From assembly GCA_028583605.1 (NCBI GenBank), contig CM053328.1, positions 10,528,782 to 10,592,781 on the forward strand: DNA of 64,000 nt, written 5' to 3'. The notes under the pieces were generated by a model. That model was not told where the DNA came from, did not search any database, and saw only the letters and a program-made list of their open reading frames with translations. The stretch comes from Dastarcus helophoroides (taxonomy: Eukaryota > Arthropoda > Insecta > Coleoptera > Bothrideridae). Below, in pieces: positions 24,701 to 37,850 of the stretch. How positions within the stretch are numbered: the stretch's first letter is position 1; the number at the start of each line of letters is the position of its first letter. The position numbers were made by a program, and so were the translations under genes.

Positions 24701-27700
24701 CAAAATTTGAAATTCATCTTTATTGTTTTCCCTTTTTTAAAAATTTAGAGTAATTTTCTCTGCATTCGCCTTTTTTTTCTAAAATTTCCATTTTTCCCAA
24801 AACTCGTCGTTTTTTAATTGGTCTTTTGCTGGAAATTTCGATTTCCAAAATTCTTTTGTCAGAATTTCGACTTTTTTCCAATTTTTCACAAAAATTGCTC
24901 CTTTTTGAAAATCAACTTTCTTAAATTGGAATTTCTGAAAACGATTTGTTCCTGGTTATTTGACTTTTTCCAAAGTTCCGCCATTTTTCTACAAATTTTG
25001 TCTTTTTTAAATCGGTTGCTTTAAATTCGACTTTCTTGAAACGATTTGTTTCCCAAAACTCCGACATTTAGAATGTACCTGTTATATTTCTGCAAATTTA
25101 ACATTTTTCCTTAAAATTCGTGTTTTTTTCTAAATTTTCATTTTTTTTTCTAAAATTTCCATTTTTCCCAAAACTCGTCGTTTTTTAATTGGTCTTTTGC
25201 TGGAAATTTCGATTCCCAAAATTCTCCTGTCAGAATTTCGACTGTTTCAATTTTTCCGAAAAATTGACCTGTTTTGAAAATCGACTTTTTTAAATTGGAA
25301 TTTCGGGAAACGATTTTTTCCTGCAAATTTGACTTTTCCCAAAGTTCCGCCATTTTTCTATGAATTTTGTCTTTTTTTTAAATCGGTTCTTTTAAATTCG
25401 AATTTCTCGAAACGATTTGTTTCCCTAAACTTCGACATTTAGAATGTTCCTGTCATATTTCTGCAAATTTCACCTTTTTCCTTAAAATTCGTGTTTTTTT
25501 TCTAAATTTCCATTTTTTTTCTCAAAATTTGAAATTCATCTTTTTTAAGGTTCCCCTTTTTTGAAAATTTAGAGAATTTTTCTCTGCATTCGCCTTTTTT
25601 AATAAAATCTTCATTTTTTCCAAAACTCGTCGTTTTTTAATTGGTTTTTGCTGGAAATTTCGATTCCCAAAATTCTTTTGTCAGAATTTCGACTATTTCA
25701 AATTTTCCGAAAAATTGACCTGTTTTGAAAATCGACTTTCTTAAATTGGAATTTCTGGAAACAATTGGTTCCTGAAAATTTGACTTCCTAAAGTTCCGCC
25801 ATTTTTCTATAAATTTTGTCTTTTTTCTAAATCGGTTGTTTTAAATTCGAATTTCTTGAAACGATTTGTTTCCCAGAACTTCGACATTTAGAATGTACCT
25901 GTTATATTTCTGCAAATTTCACCTTTTTCCTTAAAATTCGTATTTTTTTCTAACTTTCTACTTCTTTTCCTCAAAATTTGAAATTCATCTCTTTTAAGTT
26001 TTCCCTTTTTTTGAAAATTTAGACTATTTTTTTCTAAATTCGCCTTTTTTTCTAAAATTTCCATTTTTCTCTAAACTACGTTTTTTAATTGGTCTTTCGC
26101 TGAAAATTTTGATTTCCAAAATTCTTTTGTCAGAATTTCGGCTTCTTTCCAATTTTTCCAAAAACTCGGCCTTTTTTTGAAAATCAACTTTCCTAAATTT
26201 AAATTTCTGGAAACGATTTGTTCCTGAAAATTTGACTTCCTAAAGTTCCGCAATTTTTCTATAAATTTTGTGTTTCTTTTAAATCGGTTGTTTTAAATTC
26301 GAATTTCTTGAAACGATTTGTTCCCCAAAACTATGACATTAGGGTGACATTTTCAGAAAATGTCACCATTTTCCTTAAAATTCGTATGTTTTCTAAATTT
26401 CCATTTCTTTTCCTCAAAATTTGAAATTCATCTTTTTTAAGTTTTCCCCTTTTTTGAAAATTTAGACTATTTTTTCTGGATTTCTCAAAACTACGTTTTT
26501 TAATTGGTCTTTCGCTGAAAATTTTGATTTCCAAAATTCTTTTGTCAGAATTTCGGCTTCTTTCCAATTTTTCCAAAAAATTGTCCTTTTTTGAAAATCA
26601 ACTATCTTTAATTTGAATTTCTGGAAACGATTTGTTCCTGAAAATTTGACTTCCCAAAGTTCCACCACTTCTATAAATTTGATATTTTTTTGAAAATCGG
26701 TTCTTTTAAATTCGAATTTCTCGAAACGATTTGTTTCCCAAAACTTGGACGCTTAGAATTTACCTCTTATATTTCTGCAAATTTCATCTTTTTTCTTAAA
26801 ATTCGTATTTTTTTCTAAATTTCGATTTTTGCTTCTCAACATTTGAATTTCATATTTTTAAAATCTTCCCATTTTTTGGAAATTTAGGATATTTTTTGTA
26901 TGCTTCATTTTTCTCAAAACTCGTCTTTTTTGATCGATCGTTTGCTCGAAATCTCGATCTCAAAATTATTTTTTCAAATTTCGACTTTTTTCCAATTTTT
27001 CCGAAAAATTGGCCTTTTTTGAAAATCGACTTTTAAATTCGAATTTCTGGAAACGATTTGTTTCTAAAAATCTGGCTTTTCCCAAAGTTGCGACTATTTT
27101 TCAAAAAAATTAACTTTTTTATTTCGAAAAATGTCCGCTTTCTCCTCGAAATTCGTCTCTTTTTATCGAAATTCGTCTTTTTGGAATGATTTACTAATCA
27201 TAATTCAACTTTTCTCTTCTCAAAATTTATGTCATCTTTTTTTTTTGTCTACTTTTTCTATGGAAATTTTGAATTTTTTCTAGGTTCGTCTTATTTTTCT
27301 AAAAATTTCCATTTTTCTCAAGATCCAACGTTTTTTAATTGGTCTTTTGCTCGAAATTTCGAATCCCGAAATTCTTTTTTTAAGACTTGGACGATAATTC
27401 AAAATTTCGAGGTTTTAAAAAACCTTTGTTTTTTTTTCTTTTGACTTTTTTAAAATTTCGATTTTCAATAAAATTTCGACCTTATTTCAGAATTTTTACT
27501 TTTTCTAAAAACTTCGAATTTTTTTATTTTCTACCTTTTGAAAAATTCGCCTTTTATTGAAAATTCCTCCTTTTCTTAAAAAATCCAATTTTTTTTTAAA
27601 TCTGGCTTTAAATTACGAATTTTTAAAATTTTCAATGCATTGCATAAGACGAATTCAAGAAAATTTTGATTTTTTTATGAAAATTTCTACTGTTTTCAAA

Positions 27701-29948
27701 ATTTTGTTATAAAATTTCGTCCATTTCCCATAATTTCGATTCCTTTTTAAACTTTCTCCTTGCCTGCTCAATCTTTTAATTATTTTCTCAAAATTTAAGT
27801 TTATAAATGAAATATAAAGCTTAAAACGATTCTCGTTTTGAATCAGAGTTTTTCCCAATATTGGAAATTTTGCTGAAATTTGTTTTTTTTTTCTAGAAAT
27901 TCCAATTTTTTTGTTTCAAATTTTGATATTTTTTCCTTCATTCCAACATTACACATTCAATTTATACTAACATTTCGAGTGTAAACGTTTTTTTTATATA
28001 AAATACGAATTTTTTAATTTGCATCTTTTCTGGAATTTTCGTAATTTAACTTCAAGTAGAAAAATTAAAATTTTCCGTTTTCCTTGTTTGGGAAACCAAA
28101 GTAGCCCACCTCCCCAGTAATTTTATGGGTGCCTCCCTGTTCCGTTTAAAAGTTGAAATACATATTTTTGTTTAATATCGAGAGTGAAGTTCAACTTTTG
28201 AGATTACAATCTAAATTTTGAGATTAAAGTTGAAAATTTGGTAAAAGCAAAATTTTTGAATTTGCAAATTTCCAGTTTTTAATTAAATTTTAAAGATATA
28301 AAATTAATTCAAAATATAAAAGAGAAACTTAACATTTCTAAATGTTTTTTTAATTATGAGTTTAGTCTCGACATTTTGATATTCTCGAGATGGACTTTAA
28401 TCTTGAAATGTCTATAGTAATCTTGAGTTTTCAATTTTATTTCAGAAATTAAAAAAATAATAGACAGAAATCTCAAATAAGAACTTGAAAATCTGAAAAA
28501 ATATGTAAAGTCGAAACTTGGTAAAATAATTTTTTTTAAGAACAATCGAGCTCACTTTAATATTTTAAATGTAAAGTTATTAATTGAAAACATTTGAAAT
28601 ATAAAATATACGTCGTAAATTATGACAAAACCAGTCGCATGATTACTTGATCAAATTAATCAAAAGCTGGTTATCAGCAATCAGACAAACATAAAACAAA
28701 CGTTGCCCCCTACCCCTCCCATTACCTGTCACTAAGTATACCACTATCTGTAAGATTACTGTTGTAGTACATAATTTTGGACAAAACTTACAAATTAGAA
28801 AGGTTCACTCGTTTCAAAAGTGGTGTTTTTGCAAAATAACTGTCCATGACCAACATTATTGAGCCAAAAAGTACAAAAGCATTTTTCCTAGGACGATTGT
28901 GGACGTTTTGCGTCAGGCCTCAAAATCTTGCGTAGTGAAGCGCCGCTTCAGGCAAGCTGGTTTCCTGATAGACCAAGCGATGTCCTTAGCTGAGCAATTA
29001 TACTCCGAGGACAATCATCCATGCTTCTCGAATACTCTCCTCGACTACGGTTTCTATCCTTTTAAATTTCGACTCCATACAAGAAAGCGTAAAGGCCTTC
29101 GAACGCGCTTTGGCCATCAGGAAGGAGGTTTTTGACAAGAATAACATCCTAGTGGCGTTAGCCCACGAAGATGTCGCGTACGCCCTCTATGTTCAAGAGT
29201 ATAGTTCAGGGGAGGTTTTACTTTGCCAGGTAGGTCACTAATTTGGATAGAGCGATAAATAATTGGTTTTTTCACCAGGGAGAACGCGGAGAAATCCATT
29301 CGGATAATGAAGCGGATACTCCCCCCAGATCACATATTGTTGTCATCCGTAAAGCGAGTCAAAGCGTTGATACTGGAGGAGATAGCCTTGGATCTGCGGG
29401 AGCCTCACAATTCCGACCTCAAAGATCAGTATTTAAGTGAATCAGAGCAACTACATAAGGACGCGTTGGCGTTGTCTTTTAAGGAATTTGGGGAGAAAAA
29501 CGTTCAAACTGCTAAGCACTATGGTAACCTGGGGCGCTTGTACCAGAGCATGAAGCAGTTTGAGGAAGCGGAACGCATGCATTTAAAAGCCATTGCTATC
29601 AAGAAGGAATTACTGGGGGAAGGCGACTACGAGGTAGCTTTAAGTTTGGGGCATTTAGCTTCGCTGTATAATTATCACATGTTGCGGTATAAGGACGCGG
29701 AGAGTCTCTATATCCAGTCGATTAATATAACGCTGAATATGTTCGGTGAGGCTTACACTGGGCTCGATTATGACTACCGGGGGCTTGTGCATGTTTACAT
29801 GAAGTTGTTGGATACTACAAACATGCTTCATTACACTAATAAATTAAGAGACTGGTCAAAATTGAGGGAAAAGATTTCTCCTATTGTCCATCAGAAGGAA
29901 ATACTGCCATTAGAGAGAGTTATTGCTAGATATTTTAGTTTATGTTAG
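21748..29948 (+). CDS. APPBP2: Amyloid protein-binding protein 2 (APPBP2), TPR protein, six exons, two frameshifts
   Basis: Exons are 21748-21882, 22724-23071, 23109-23292, 23344-23399, 28892-29229 and 29283-29948, giving about 574 aa if two single extra bases are skipped; human APPBP2 is 585 aa. Matches to the family run end to end: RRDIRSLPENIQFDVYYK-like start, LLDYGFY, SSVKRVKALILEE, and VQTAKHYGNLGRLYQSM followed by EDYEVALS-type TPR units in the last exon. APPBP2 is a substrate receptor of the CUL2 ubiquitin ligase recognising C-terminal degrons, and was first found as a microtubule-associated APP-sorting factor. Exon 2 carries one extra T near 22802: the frame before it ends at TAG, and the frame after it fits the downstream splice phase. 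Exon 5 carries one extra base near 29058 (TATCCTTTT). Exon 6 uses the AG at 29281-29282, skipping a CAG eight bases upstream. Intron 4 (5.5 kb) holds a tandem array. Confidence 0.9.
23550..24279 (-). repeat. A-rich degenerate repeat block
   Basis: On the plus strand this is the complement of the CGAAATTT field (AAATTTGAAATT, GAAAAACTC and similar). The polarity flips to T-rich at about 24280. It lies in APPBP2 intron 4 and has no coding content. Confidence 0.6.
24280..27450 (+). repeat. Tandem array, unit about 370-450 bases, about eight copies
   Basis: The marker CTCGTCGTTTTTTAATTGGT (or CTACGTTTTTTAATTGGT) begins at about 24353, 24802, 25173, 25625, 26075, 26490, 26918 (degraded) and 27320. 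Each is followed in order by TTTCGATTTCCAAAATTC, TTTTGTCAGAATTTCG and an AAACGATTTGTT block. Unit lengths vary between about 370 and 450 bases, so copies differ by indels. The basic unit is itself made of the short CGAAATTT-like motif. Lysine-rich frames in this interval are a by-product. It lies in APPBP2 intron 4. Confidence 0.85.
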
Positions 29949-32909
29949 TGTATTCTAGTCATTTAAATGTGCTAAAATCTAAAAGCGAGGATTTTTAACA
30001 AACTTAACTTATTTCCTTTATTTGTCTACATGGTATCTATTATAAGTCATCAGTAACAGTTTTTTATAAATATTCTATAAGCACACCCGGTTTTTATTTG
30101 TCTGCTGATACACAAAGTGCATATTGACTGCTGAAGAAATTGCAAAGTAATTTTGATACTTCATCCTTTGTTATTCGCGATATTGAAAAAAAAAACCGAA
30201 AAATAACGCTCATTTCAATTTTTGCATTGTACAAAATGTAATTATAGCATGTTAACAAATAATTTAAAGAGAATCTTTACTGGTGAATTAATGGAATCAT
30301 TTCACGTACTAATCGTTGATATATGCAAAAATATTTCTTAATTATTGCAGTTGATACCTAAAATTGAAATATGCAGAATGGGCATATTCAGTTAATTTAA
30401 AAATGTGTTTCATTGTTACTTCAGATCGACAAGATTTAAAAAGTATTATAAAAGAGTATGTTTGAAGATATAAATGTTCATTTTACATGATATATTAGAA
30501 GTGTGATCTATATTTTTTGTTAATAATAGAAGTTTTTTAACCAATGACTGCAAATATACCATATGCAGAAATTTCTATTTGTTTCAATTTCCTTTTTGCA
30601 TGCATGTGTTAATCTGAAGAATAATTCTAAATTATGATGTAGGTTAATAAATTTATTTTAAAAAAGAAACGGAAAACTTGAAGTTGTGAAAAAAGTTGAA
30701 ATTTTGGAGGAAAGTGTGCAAAACTTGTAAATTAAAACTCTGAATTTCGAGAAAAACATTTGAACTAGCAATGGCATTTTTTAATAAATTTTTGAGATTA
30801 AACTCATTTTGAGACAAACTCAAACTTTCAAAAACAATCAAAATCTGTTGGAACCTCATACTACGGTTGTTATGGAACTCTGTTACTGAAACTTGCATAT
30901 CTGAAATAAAACAATATTCAAAACCGATATAAATGTTTTTATTGTTTCAAGTGCTTGATTTTTCAAAATATTAACTATCTAAAATATTGATTTTTTAAAT
31001 TTGATTCTTAGTAAAAATTTCAACTTTTCTGATATCCTAACTTTTTCTATATTTATACTTTTCGAAAGTTACGGATTTCTTTAAAAATTTGACAATGAAA
31101 ATTTTTCACATAATCTCAAGTTTTTTAAAAGACAGGATTTTTTTGAAATTTCGATTTTACTGCAAAATTTATTAATTAAGTTATGTACTTTTTTCAAAAC
31201 TTCGACTTCTTGTAAAAATTTGGATTATTTTAAGACTGAACTTTTCTAAAAATTTCGACTTTCTCTCAAGATTTTTAAGTTTCGACTCCTCCGAAGATAA
31301 TATAGCTACTTTTTTAAATTTTGGACATTTTTCTATAATTTTTTTTAAATCTAGATACTTTAAAATATTGGATTTTTAAAATTGTCGACTTTTTTGCACT
31401 ATTTTGATTCTTTCATAAAAATTTCCTCGTTTTAATTTTAGCATTTTTTCAAAATCTCGAAATTTTTTTAAAAATAACTTTGAAAATCTTCATCTTTTTT
31501 TAAAATTATGGCTTTTTCACAATTTAATATTTTTGAAAATTACGATAAAAATTTTGACTTCTAAAAAATGTAGAGCCATTGCTTCAAAATTTTAACTATA
31601 AAATTTTCACTTTTCCCAAGGTTTCGACTTTTTTTTTGAAAATATGGAGTCTTTTGATATTTTTTTCAATATTTCGGCGTTGAAAATTTGGGCCGAAATT
31701 TGACCGAAATTTTTTCAATTTTTAAAATTTTGACCATTTTTGCAAAATTTCAACTTTTGTGAAAATTTGGAATTTTTAAGAACATTTCGCCATTCTTCAT
31801 ACACTACAATTGTTTGAAAGTCTTAAATTTTTAAATTTAAATTCGGATTTTAACAGAAAAAGTGGAACTTTCTAGAAAAACTTAAAATTTTAGGGAAAAT
31901 TAAATTTATTAATGCCAAGTTTACCTGAAATGTTAACTTTAAATATTCTACATTATCCTTGAAAGTTAATATCGCAAATTGGAAAAAAATCTAATAATCT
32001 AGATCTTGAAATTGAAGTCGAAATTTTGGGAAAATTAGAAATTGTAAACATAAGCAAGAAATTTTTTAAAAAGTTCAACACTAAACTAAAAATGTTTAAC
32101 AAATCTGAAACGAAATAGATAGATTTCAAATTATATAAAAAAAGAACTTTAAAATTCCTTTTCTCTAAATTTCGATTTGATGGCTCGAAATAAATCAAAA
32201 TTTCAAGAAAGAGACAAAACCGGAAAAGATATTAGTTTCAAATTTAATTAAATCTTCGATTTTGAGAAATGTCAAAATTAGTCAAAATTTCTAAAAAGTC
32301 AGATTTTAGAAGGTAAAAATTTTTATAAGAAGACCAATGTTAAGAAAAATAATGTAATTTTCATAAAAAAGAAGAAATTTTGAGAAAACACTAGAATGAA
32401 GAAGAACTTCGAAATTAAGAGAAAAATCGAAATTTACCAGTCACATTTTAAGAAGAGTCAATTTTGCGAGTAAAGTCGAAATTTAATAAATTTCGAACAA
32501 AATAGTCTAGTTTTTCAGAAAATGACGAATTTTAAGGAAAAAGTCGAATTTTCGCGAAAACATTCAAATTTTGAAATAAAGTCAAATTTTGAGGGAAAAC
32601 TTGAAATTTTCAGTAATATAAGATCGAATTTTGACATAAAGATGAAATTTCAAAAATAGAAGGATTTTGAGAAAAATATCGAGATTTTGCGGAATTTCGA
32701 AGAAACAAATTCGAAATTTCTAAAAGCAAAAAATCAAAATAAAATAAAAACAAAATTTCGAGAGAAAGAACGAAACTTCAAGAATAAGATCGAAATTGAT
32801 AGAAAAAATGAAAATTTAGTAAAAATTCCGAATTTCTCAGTCAAATTTTGTGGCAATTTTAAAAAATGGACACATAGTTAAGCAGAAGACATAATCTTTG
32901 CTGAAAAAA
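29949..32909. other. Intergenic, degenerate AT-rich repeats
   Basis: After APPBP2 about 700 bases of ordinary AT-rich sequence hold nothing recognisable. From about 30950 the sequence is T-rich motif repeat, flipping to A-rich polarity at about 31850-32830. No gene is seen. Confidence 0.55.
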
Positions 32910-33030
32910 AGAACCAGGTTTCATTTTAAAACCTGGTACCATCTATTAACCGAAGAACCAATCAGCTGAATGAGTTGAGTGGGTAAGTCTTGAGGAAGGA
33001 ACCCAATTGCTTGGGTTCTTTTTTTTGGAA
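32910..33030. repeat. Dispersed repeat R, copy 2
   Basis: This matches 9293-9415: ACCATCTATTAACC, then CAATCAGCTGAATGA, then CCCAATTGCTTGGGTTCTTT at corresponding spacing. The type is unknown. Confidence 0.55.
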
Positions 33031-33290
33031 AACAAAAACTTGCCAGCTAGGCAGGGTAAGACGTTCAATTCCCTTGGTTCAAGGAGTCAGTAACCAATTT
33101 AACTAAGGGCACTTTTTCCAGAAATTTCTTTTTTTTCAAAATTCGTCTTTCCTTGAAACTTCGACGTTTTCTTGAAATATCGATTTTTTTTCAAAATTCG
33201 TCTTTTTTCACAAAATTTTTGTCGTGAAATGTGTAGTCTATTCTTAAAATTCAACTTATTTTTTTATGAGAATCTGACTCAAAATCTTAC

Positions 33291-33513
33291 TTAAATTTTT
33301 TACATTTTAATCAAAGATGGGCCAAATTTTAAGGAAAAAGCAAATTTTGATAAATAAATCGAGATAAAGTTATCTCGAAACCTTTTTTTATAAACTTTCC
33401 CATTTTTCAAAATTTACCTTTAAAAATCCGAATTTCCGCGTCCGATTTATTTATCAAAATTTGCTTTTTCCTTAAAATTTGGCCCATCTTTGATTAAAAT
33501 GTAAAAAATTTAA
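33291..33513. repeat. Perfect 71-base inverted repeat with 81-base spacer
   Basis: Bases 33291-33361 are, by base-by-base comparison, the exact reverse complement of 33443-33513 (containing AATCAAAGATGGGCCAAATT in the left arm). The spacer 33362-33442 is unrelated. Perfection over 71 bases contrasts with the strongly diverged repeats around it. Confidence 0.9.
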
Positions 33514-33699
33514 AAAATTTAAAATTTTGAATTTTTAAAAAAGGTAAACATGTCTAGAAAATTTTCTTTGGAAATTTTAACTGTTTTTTTTAATTTAACT
33601 CTGGAAATTGCAACTTACTTTTCAAAATTTTGACGGGGTGGGGCGCTTGTTTCTCTCTAACTTAGTAGTTGAGAGAAAATAAATAATCAGTTGGGAAAT

Positions 33700-36600
33700 G
33701 TCGACTTTTTCTCAAAATTCGCCCATTTTTCCAAATTTCAACAAAATTGAACTCCAAATTTTTACTAAATTTTAATTTTTTTCCTCGAAATTTTGAACTT
33801 TTTCTCGCAATTGGCATCTTTTTTTTGAAATTTCGTTCTTTCTCTCGAAATGTTTTTCTTTTTTTTCTTTTCATGTTTTGTTTTTGAAAATTTCGATTTT
33901 GTTTTCCTGCAAATTCGAGAAAATTTCGATATTTTTCTCAAGATCTTTCTATTTTTGAAATTCAATTTTTACCTCAAAATTCGATCCTTTATATTATCAG
34001 AAATCTCAAGTTTTCCCTCAAAATTTGTCTTTATTTCAAAATTTGAATTTTTTCTTAAAATTTCGTTTTTTTTTCTCGAAATTCGTAATTTTCTGGTAAA
34101 CTTCATTATTTTTTCAACATAAATTTTGACTTAACTCACAAAGTTCGTCTTTTTTCTAAAAATATGACAGAAAATTAGATTTTATTTTCTTAATTTAGAA
34201 GTTTTTCTTCAAATTTCTAGTGTTTTCTCAAAATTTTGCTGAAGTTCGACTATTTTTCGAAATTTTATGTTTACCTCAAAATCCGATATTTCATATTTCT
34301 GAAAATGAGGACTTTTTCGTTTTTGGTCTGTTTCCAAAAATTTCCAGATTTTTGTTAAAATTCGTCTTTTTTCAAAATTGTGATTTCCTGGAAATCTCAA
34401 CTTTTTCCTCGAAATCCGTCTTTTCCTTAAAATCTTGCCTGTTTTCTGAAAATTCGATTTTCTCTGCAAAAATTCAATTTTTTTTCTCGAAATTCTCCGT
34501 TATCAGCAAAATTCGTCTTTTTCTCGAAATTTCGACTAATTTTTTCAAAATTCGTTTTCATTTATTCGGCCTTTATTCGCTAAAATTCGGCATTTTTTCT
34601 TAAATATTTTCGAATTTTTCAGCGATGTTTCTCGAAATTTTGCCTTTTTTTGAAATTCCGTCATTTTCTTGAAATTTTAGGTATTTTGGAGTCTCCAAAA
34701 TTTCTTAAATTTTGGCTTTTTCTGGAAATAGTGATTTCTATTTGAAATTTCGATATTCAGTATTTGTAGAAATGTCAGCTTGATTATAAAAATTCTACTT
34801 TTTTAGACTTTTCTTTCAAAAATAGTCTTTTTTTACGAAATTCTGCCATTTTTATTAAAATTCTTCTTTTTCTAAAAGTTTTGCAAAATTCGACTTTTTT
34901 CTTAAACTGCGAATTTAAAAAATTTCGATTTTTCTCTTAATTTCGATCTTTTGGTTAAATGTCTGGTGTTTTCTCAAAATTTCGCTGAGGCTCGACTTTC
35001 TTTCGAAATTTAATGCTTCTTTCAAAATCTTTTTTTAGAAATTGTGATTTATTTCTTTTTTCTTGAAATCCGACTTTTTCTTCAAATTTTGACTTTTTCT
35101 TAAAACTCGATCTTCTCTGCAAAAATTCCATTTCATTTTCTTCGAAATTCGCCGTTTACCGCAAAATTCGTCTTTTTCTAAATTTCGACTAATTACAAAG
35201 TTCTTTTTTTTTATTCGGACATTATTCGATATAATTCGACTTTTTTCTCAACATTTCGAATATTTCAGGGATTTATCTCGAAATTTTGCCTTTTTTTTCA
35301 AATTCTGTTATTTTTCCTGAAAATTTAGATATTTTGAAATCTCCAAAATTTCTTAGATTTTGGCTTTTTCTCGAAATTTTGACTTCTTTCTTTTTTTTCT
35401 TTCAGAATGGCTTTTTTTACGAAAGTCTGTCATTTTTATTGAAATTCTTCTTTTTCTGAAAGTTAGTCTTTAACTTTGTTCGCAAAATTCGACTTTTTTT
35501 TAAATTTTGAAAAAATTCGATTTTTCTCTTAATTTCGAAATTTTGAGAAACACCAGAAATTTGAAGAAAAACTTCTAAATTAAGAGAAAAATCGAAATTT
35601 TTTTTTCAAATTTCTAGTGTTTCTCAAAATTTCGCACAAGATCGACTTTCTTTCGAAATTTTATGCTTACCTCAAAATCTGATATTTTGAAAATAAGGGC
35701 TTCGATTTTCGTCTTTCTCTAAAAATTTCCACATTTTATTCAAAATTCGCCTTTTTTCGAAATTGTGATTTCCTGGAGATCTCGAGTTTTTTTCTGTAAA
35801 TCCGTCTTTTTCTTAAAATTTTGGATTTTTTCTAAAAATTTCTCTGCAAAAATTCCATTTTTTCCTGGAAATTCGCCGTATTCCGCAAAATTCGTCTTTT
35901 TCTCGAAATTTCGATTAATTTCAAAATTCGTTTCTTTTATTCGGACATTTGTTAAAATTTGACTTTTTTTTCTTAATATTCCGATTTTTTCAGGGATTTA
36001 TCTCGAAATTTTACGTTTTTTTGAAATTCTGTTTTTTTTCCTGAAAATTTAGATATTTTCGAATCTCAAATTTCTTAAATTTTAGCTTTTTCTTGAAATT
36101 TTAATTTCTATCTCAAATTTCGATATTCGGTATTTCTAGAAATCTTTTTAGAAATATCAACTTGATTATAAAAATTCTACTTTTTAGACTTCTTTCAAAA
36201 ATATTCTTTTTTACGAAAATCTACCGTTTTTATTAAATTTTTTTTTCTGACAGTTTCGTCTTTAAATTTAACTTTGCTCGCAAATTTAATTTTGTTCTTA
36301 ACTTTGACTGAAAAATTTCGATTTTTCTTTTAATTTCGCATGTTTCTAAATTTGAGTGTTTTTCAAAATTTTGCTTACCTAAAATCTGATATTGAAAATA
36401 AGGGCTTCGATTTTCGTCTTTCTCTAAAAATTTCCACATTATTATTCAAAATTCGCCTTTTTTCGAAATTTGATTTCCTGGAAATCTCGATTTTTTTTCT
36501 GTAAATCCGTCCTTTTTCTTAAATTTTGCCTTTTCTAAAATTGACTTCTCTGCAAAAATTCCATTTTTCTGGAAATTCGCCGTTTTCCGCAAAATTAGTC

Positions 36601-37850
36601 TTTTTCTCGAAATTTCGATAATTTTCAAATTCGTTTTATTATTCGGACATTTATTGCTTTTTTTTCTTAATATTTCGATTTTTTCAGGGATTTTCGAAAT
36701 TTTACTTTTTTTGAAATTCTTTTTTTTTCCTGAAATTTATCTTATTAATTCTGAATTCTCAAAATTTCTAAAAATTTTAGCTTTTTGCCGAAGTTCGACT
36801 TTCTTTCGAAATTTGATGCTTACCTCAAAATTCGATATTCTGAAAATAAGGATTTCGATTTTGGTCTTTTTCTAAAAATGTCCACATTATTTTCAAAATT
36901 CTTCTTTTCAAGTTATGATTTCCTGGAAATCTTAACTTTTTTTCTCTAAATCCGCCTTTTTCTTAAAATTTTGCCTTTTCCCTAAAATTCGACCTTCTCT
37001 GCAAATATTCCTTTAAATTCGCCGTTTTGCGCAAAATTAGTCTTTTTCTCAAAATTTTGACTAATTTTTTCAACATTTTTTTAAAATTAATTCGAACTTT
37101 ATTTGCTAAAATTCGACTTTTTTTCTTGAAATTTCGAATTTTTCAGGGATTTCAAAATTTTGCCTCTTTTTTGAAATTCTATTATTTTTCCTGAAACTTT
37201 ATCTTTTAGATTCTGAATTTCCAATAATTTCTAAAAATTTGGCTTCGTCTAGAATTTTTGATTTCTATCCCAAATTTCAATATTCAGTATTTCTAGAATT
37301 TTTTTTTAGAAATTTCAAGCTCATTCTAAAAATTCTACATTTTAAGACTTTCTTTCAGAATGGCCTTTTTTACGAAATTCTGTCATTTTTATTGAAATTC
37401 TTCTTTGTCTTTCAATTTAACTTTGCTCGTAAAATTCGACTTTTTTCTTAAACTTTGACTCTGAAAAATTTCGATTTTTCTTTTCATTTCGAAGTTTTTC
37501 TTTAAATTTCTGGTGTTCTCTCAAAATTTCGCTGAACTTCGATTTACTTTCGAAATTTTATGCTTACCACAAAATCCGATATTCTGAAAATGAGGACTTC
37601 GATTTTTGTCTTTTTCTAAAAATTTCCAAATTTTTTTCAAAACTCGTCTTTTTTCGAAATTGTAATTTCCTGGAAATCTCAACTTTTTCTCCAAATCCGT
37701 TTTTTTTAATTTTGGCTTTTTTCTAACAATTTGACTTTCTTCAAAATTTCCATTTTTTTCCTCGAAATTCGCTGTTTTTCGCTAAATTCGTCTTTTTCTC
37801 AAAATTTTGTTTCGTCTTTCAATTTGACGTTCAGGTAATTTCAACTGGTG
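33700..37850 (+). repeat. Higher-order tandem array, unit about 440-750 bases
   Basis: The marker series GAAATTCGCCGTTTTCCGCA then AAATTCGTCTTTTTCTCGAA begins at about 34488, 35142, 35868, 36572, 37015 and 37764. Each unit also holds ATCTGATATT...GAAAATAAGG and TTTCCTGGAAATCTCGA blocks. It is made of T-rich CGAAATTT-like motif throughout. The phenylalanine-rich frames here are not genes. Confidence 0.8.

Noticed and set aside
24300..26668. Lys/Glu-rich frames resembling coiled-coil proteins
   Set aside because: They recur in every unit of the tandem array and follow from the A/T-rich motif; no splice structure or conservation is visible.
22795..29066. Programmed +1 frameshifting in APPBP2
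   Set aside because: Two shifts in one gene without a shared slippery sequence or known precedent in this family; error or decay is simpler. Kept only as a test in the findings.
33662..37451. Phe-rich frames resembling membrane proteins
   Set aside because: Same explanation: reading of the TTTTTCTCGAAATTTC motif field.
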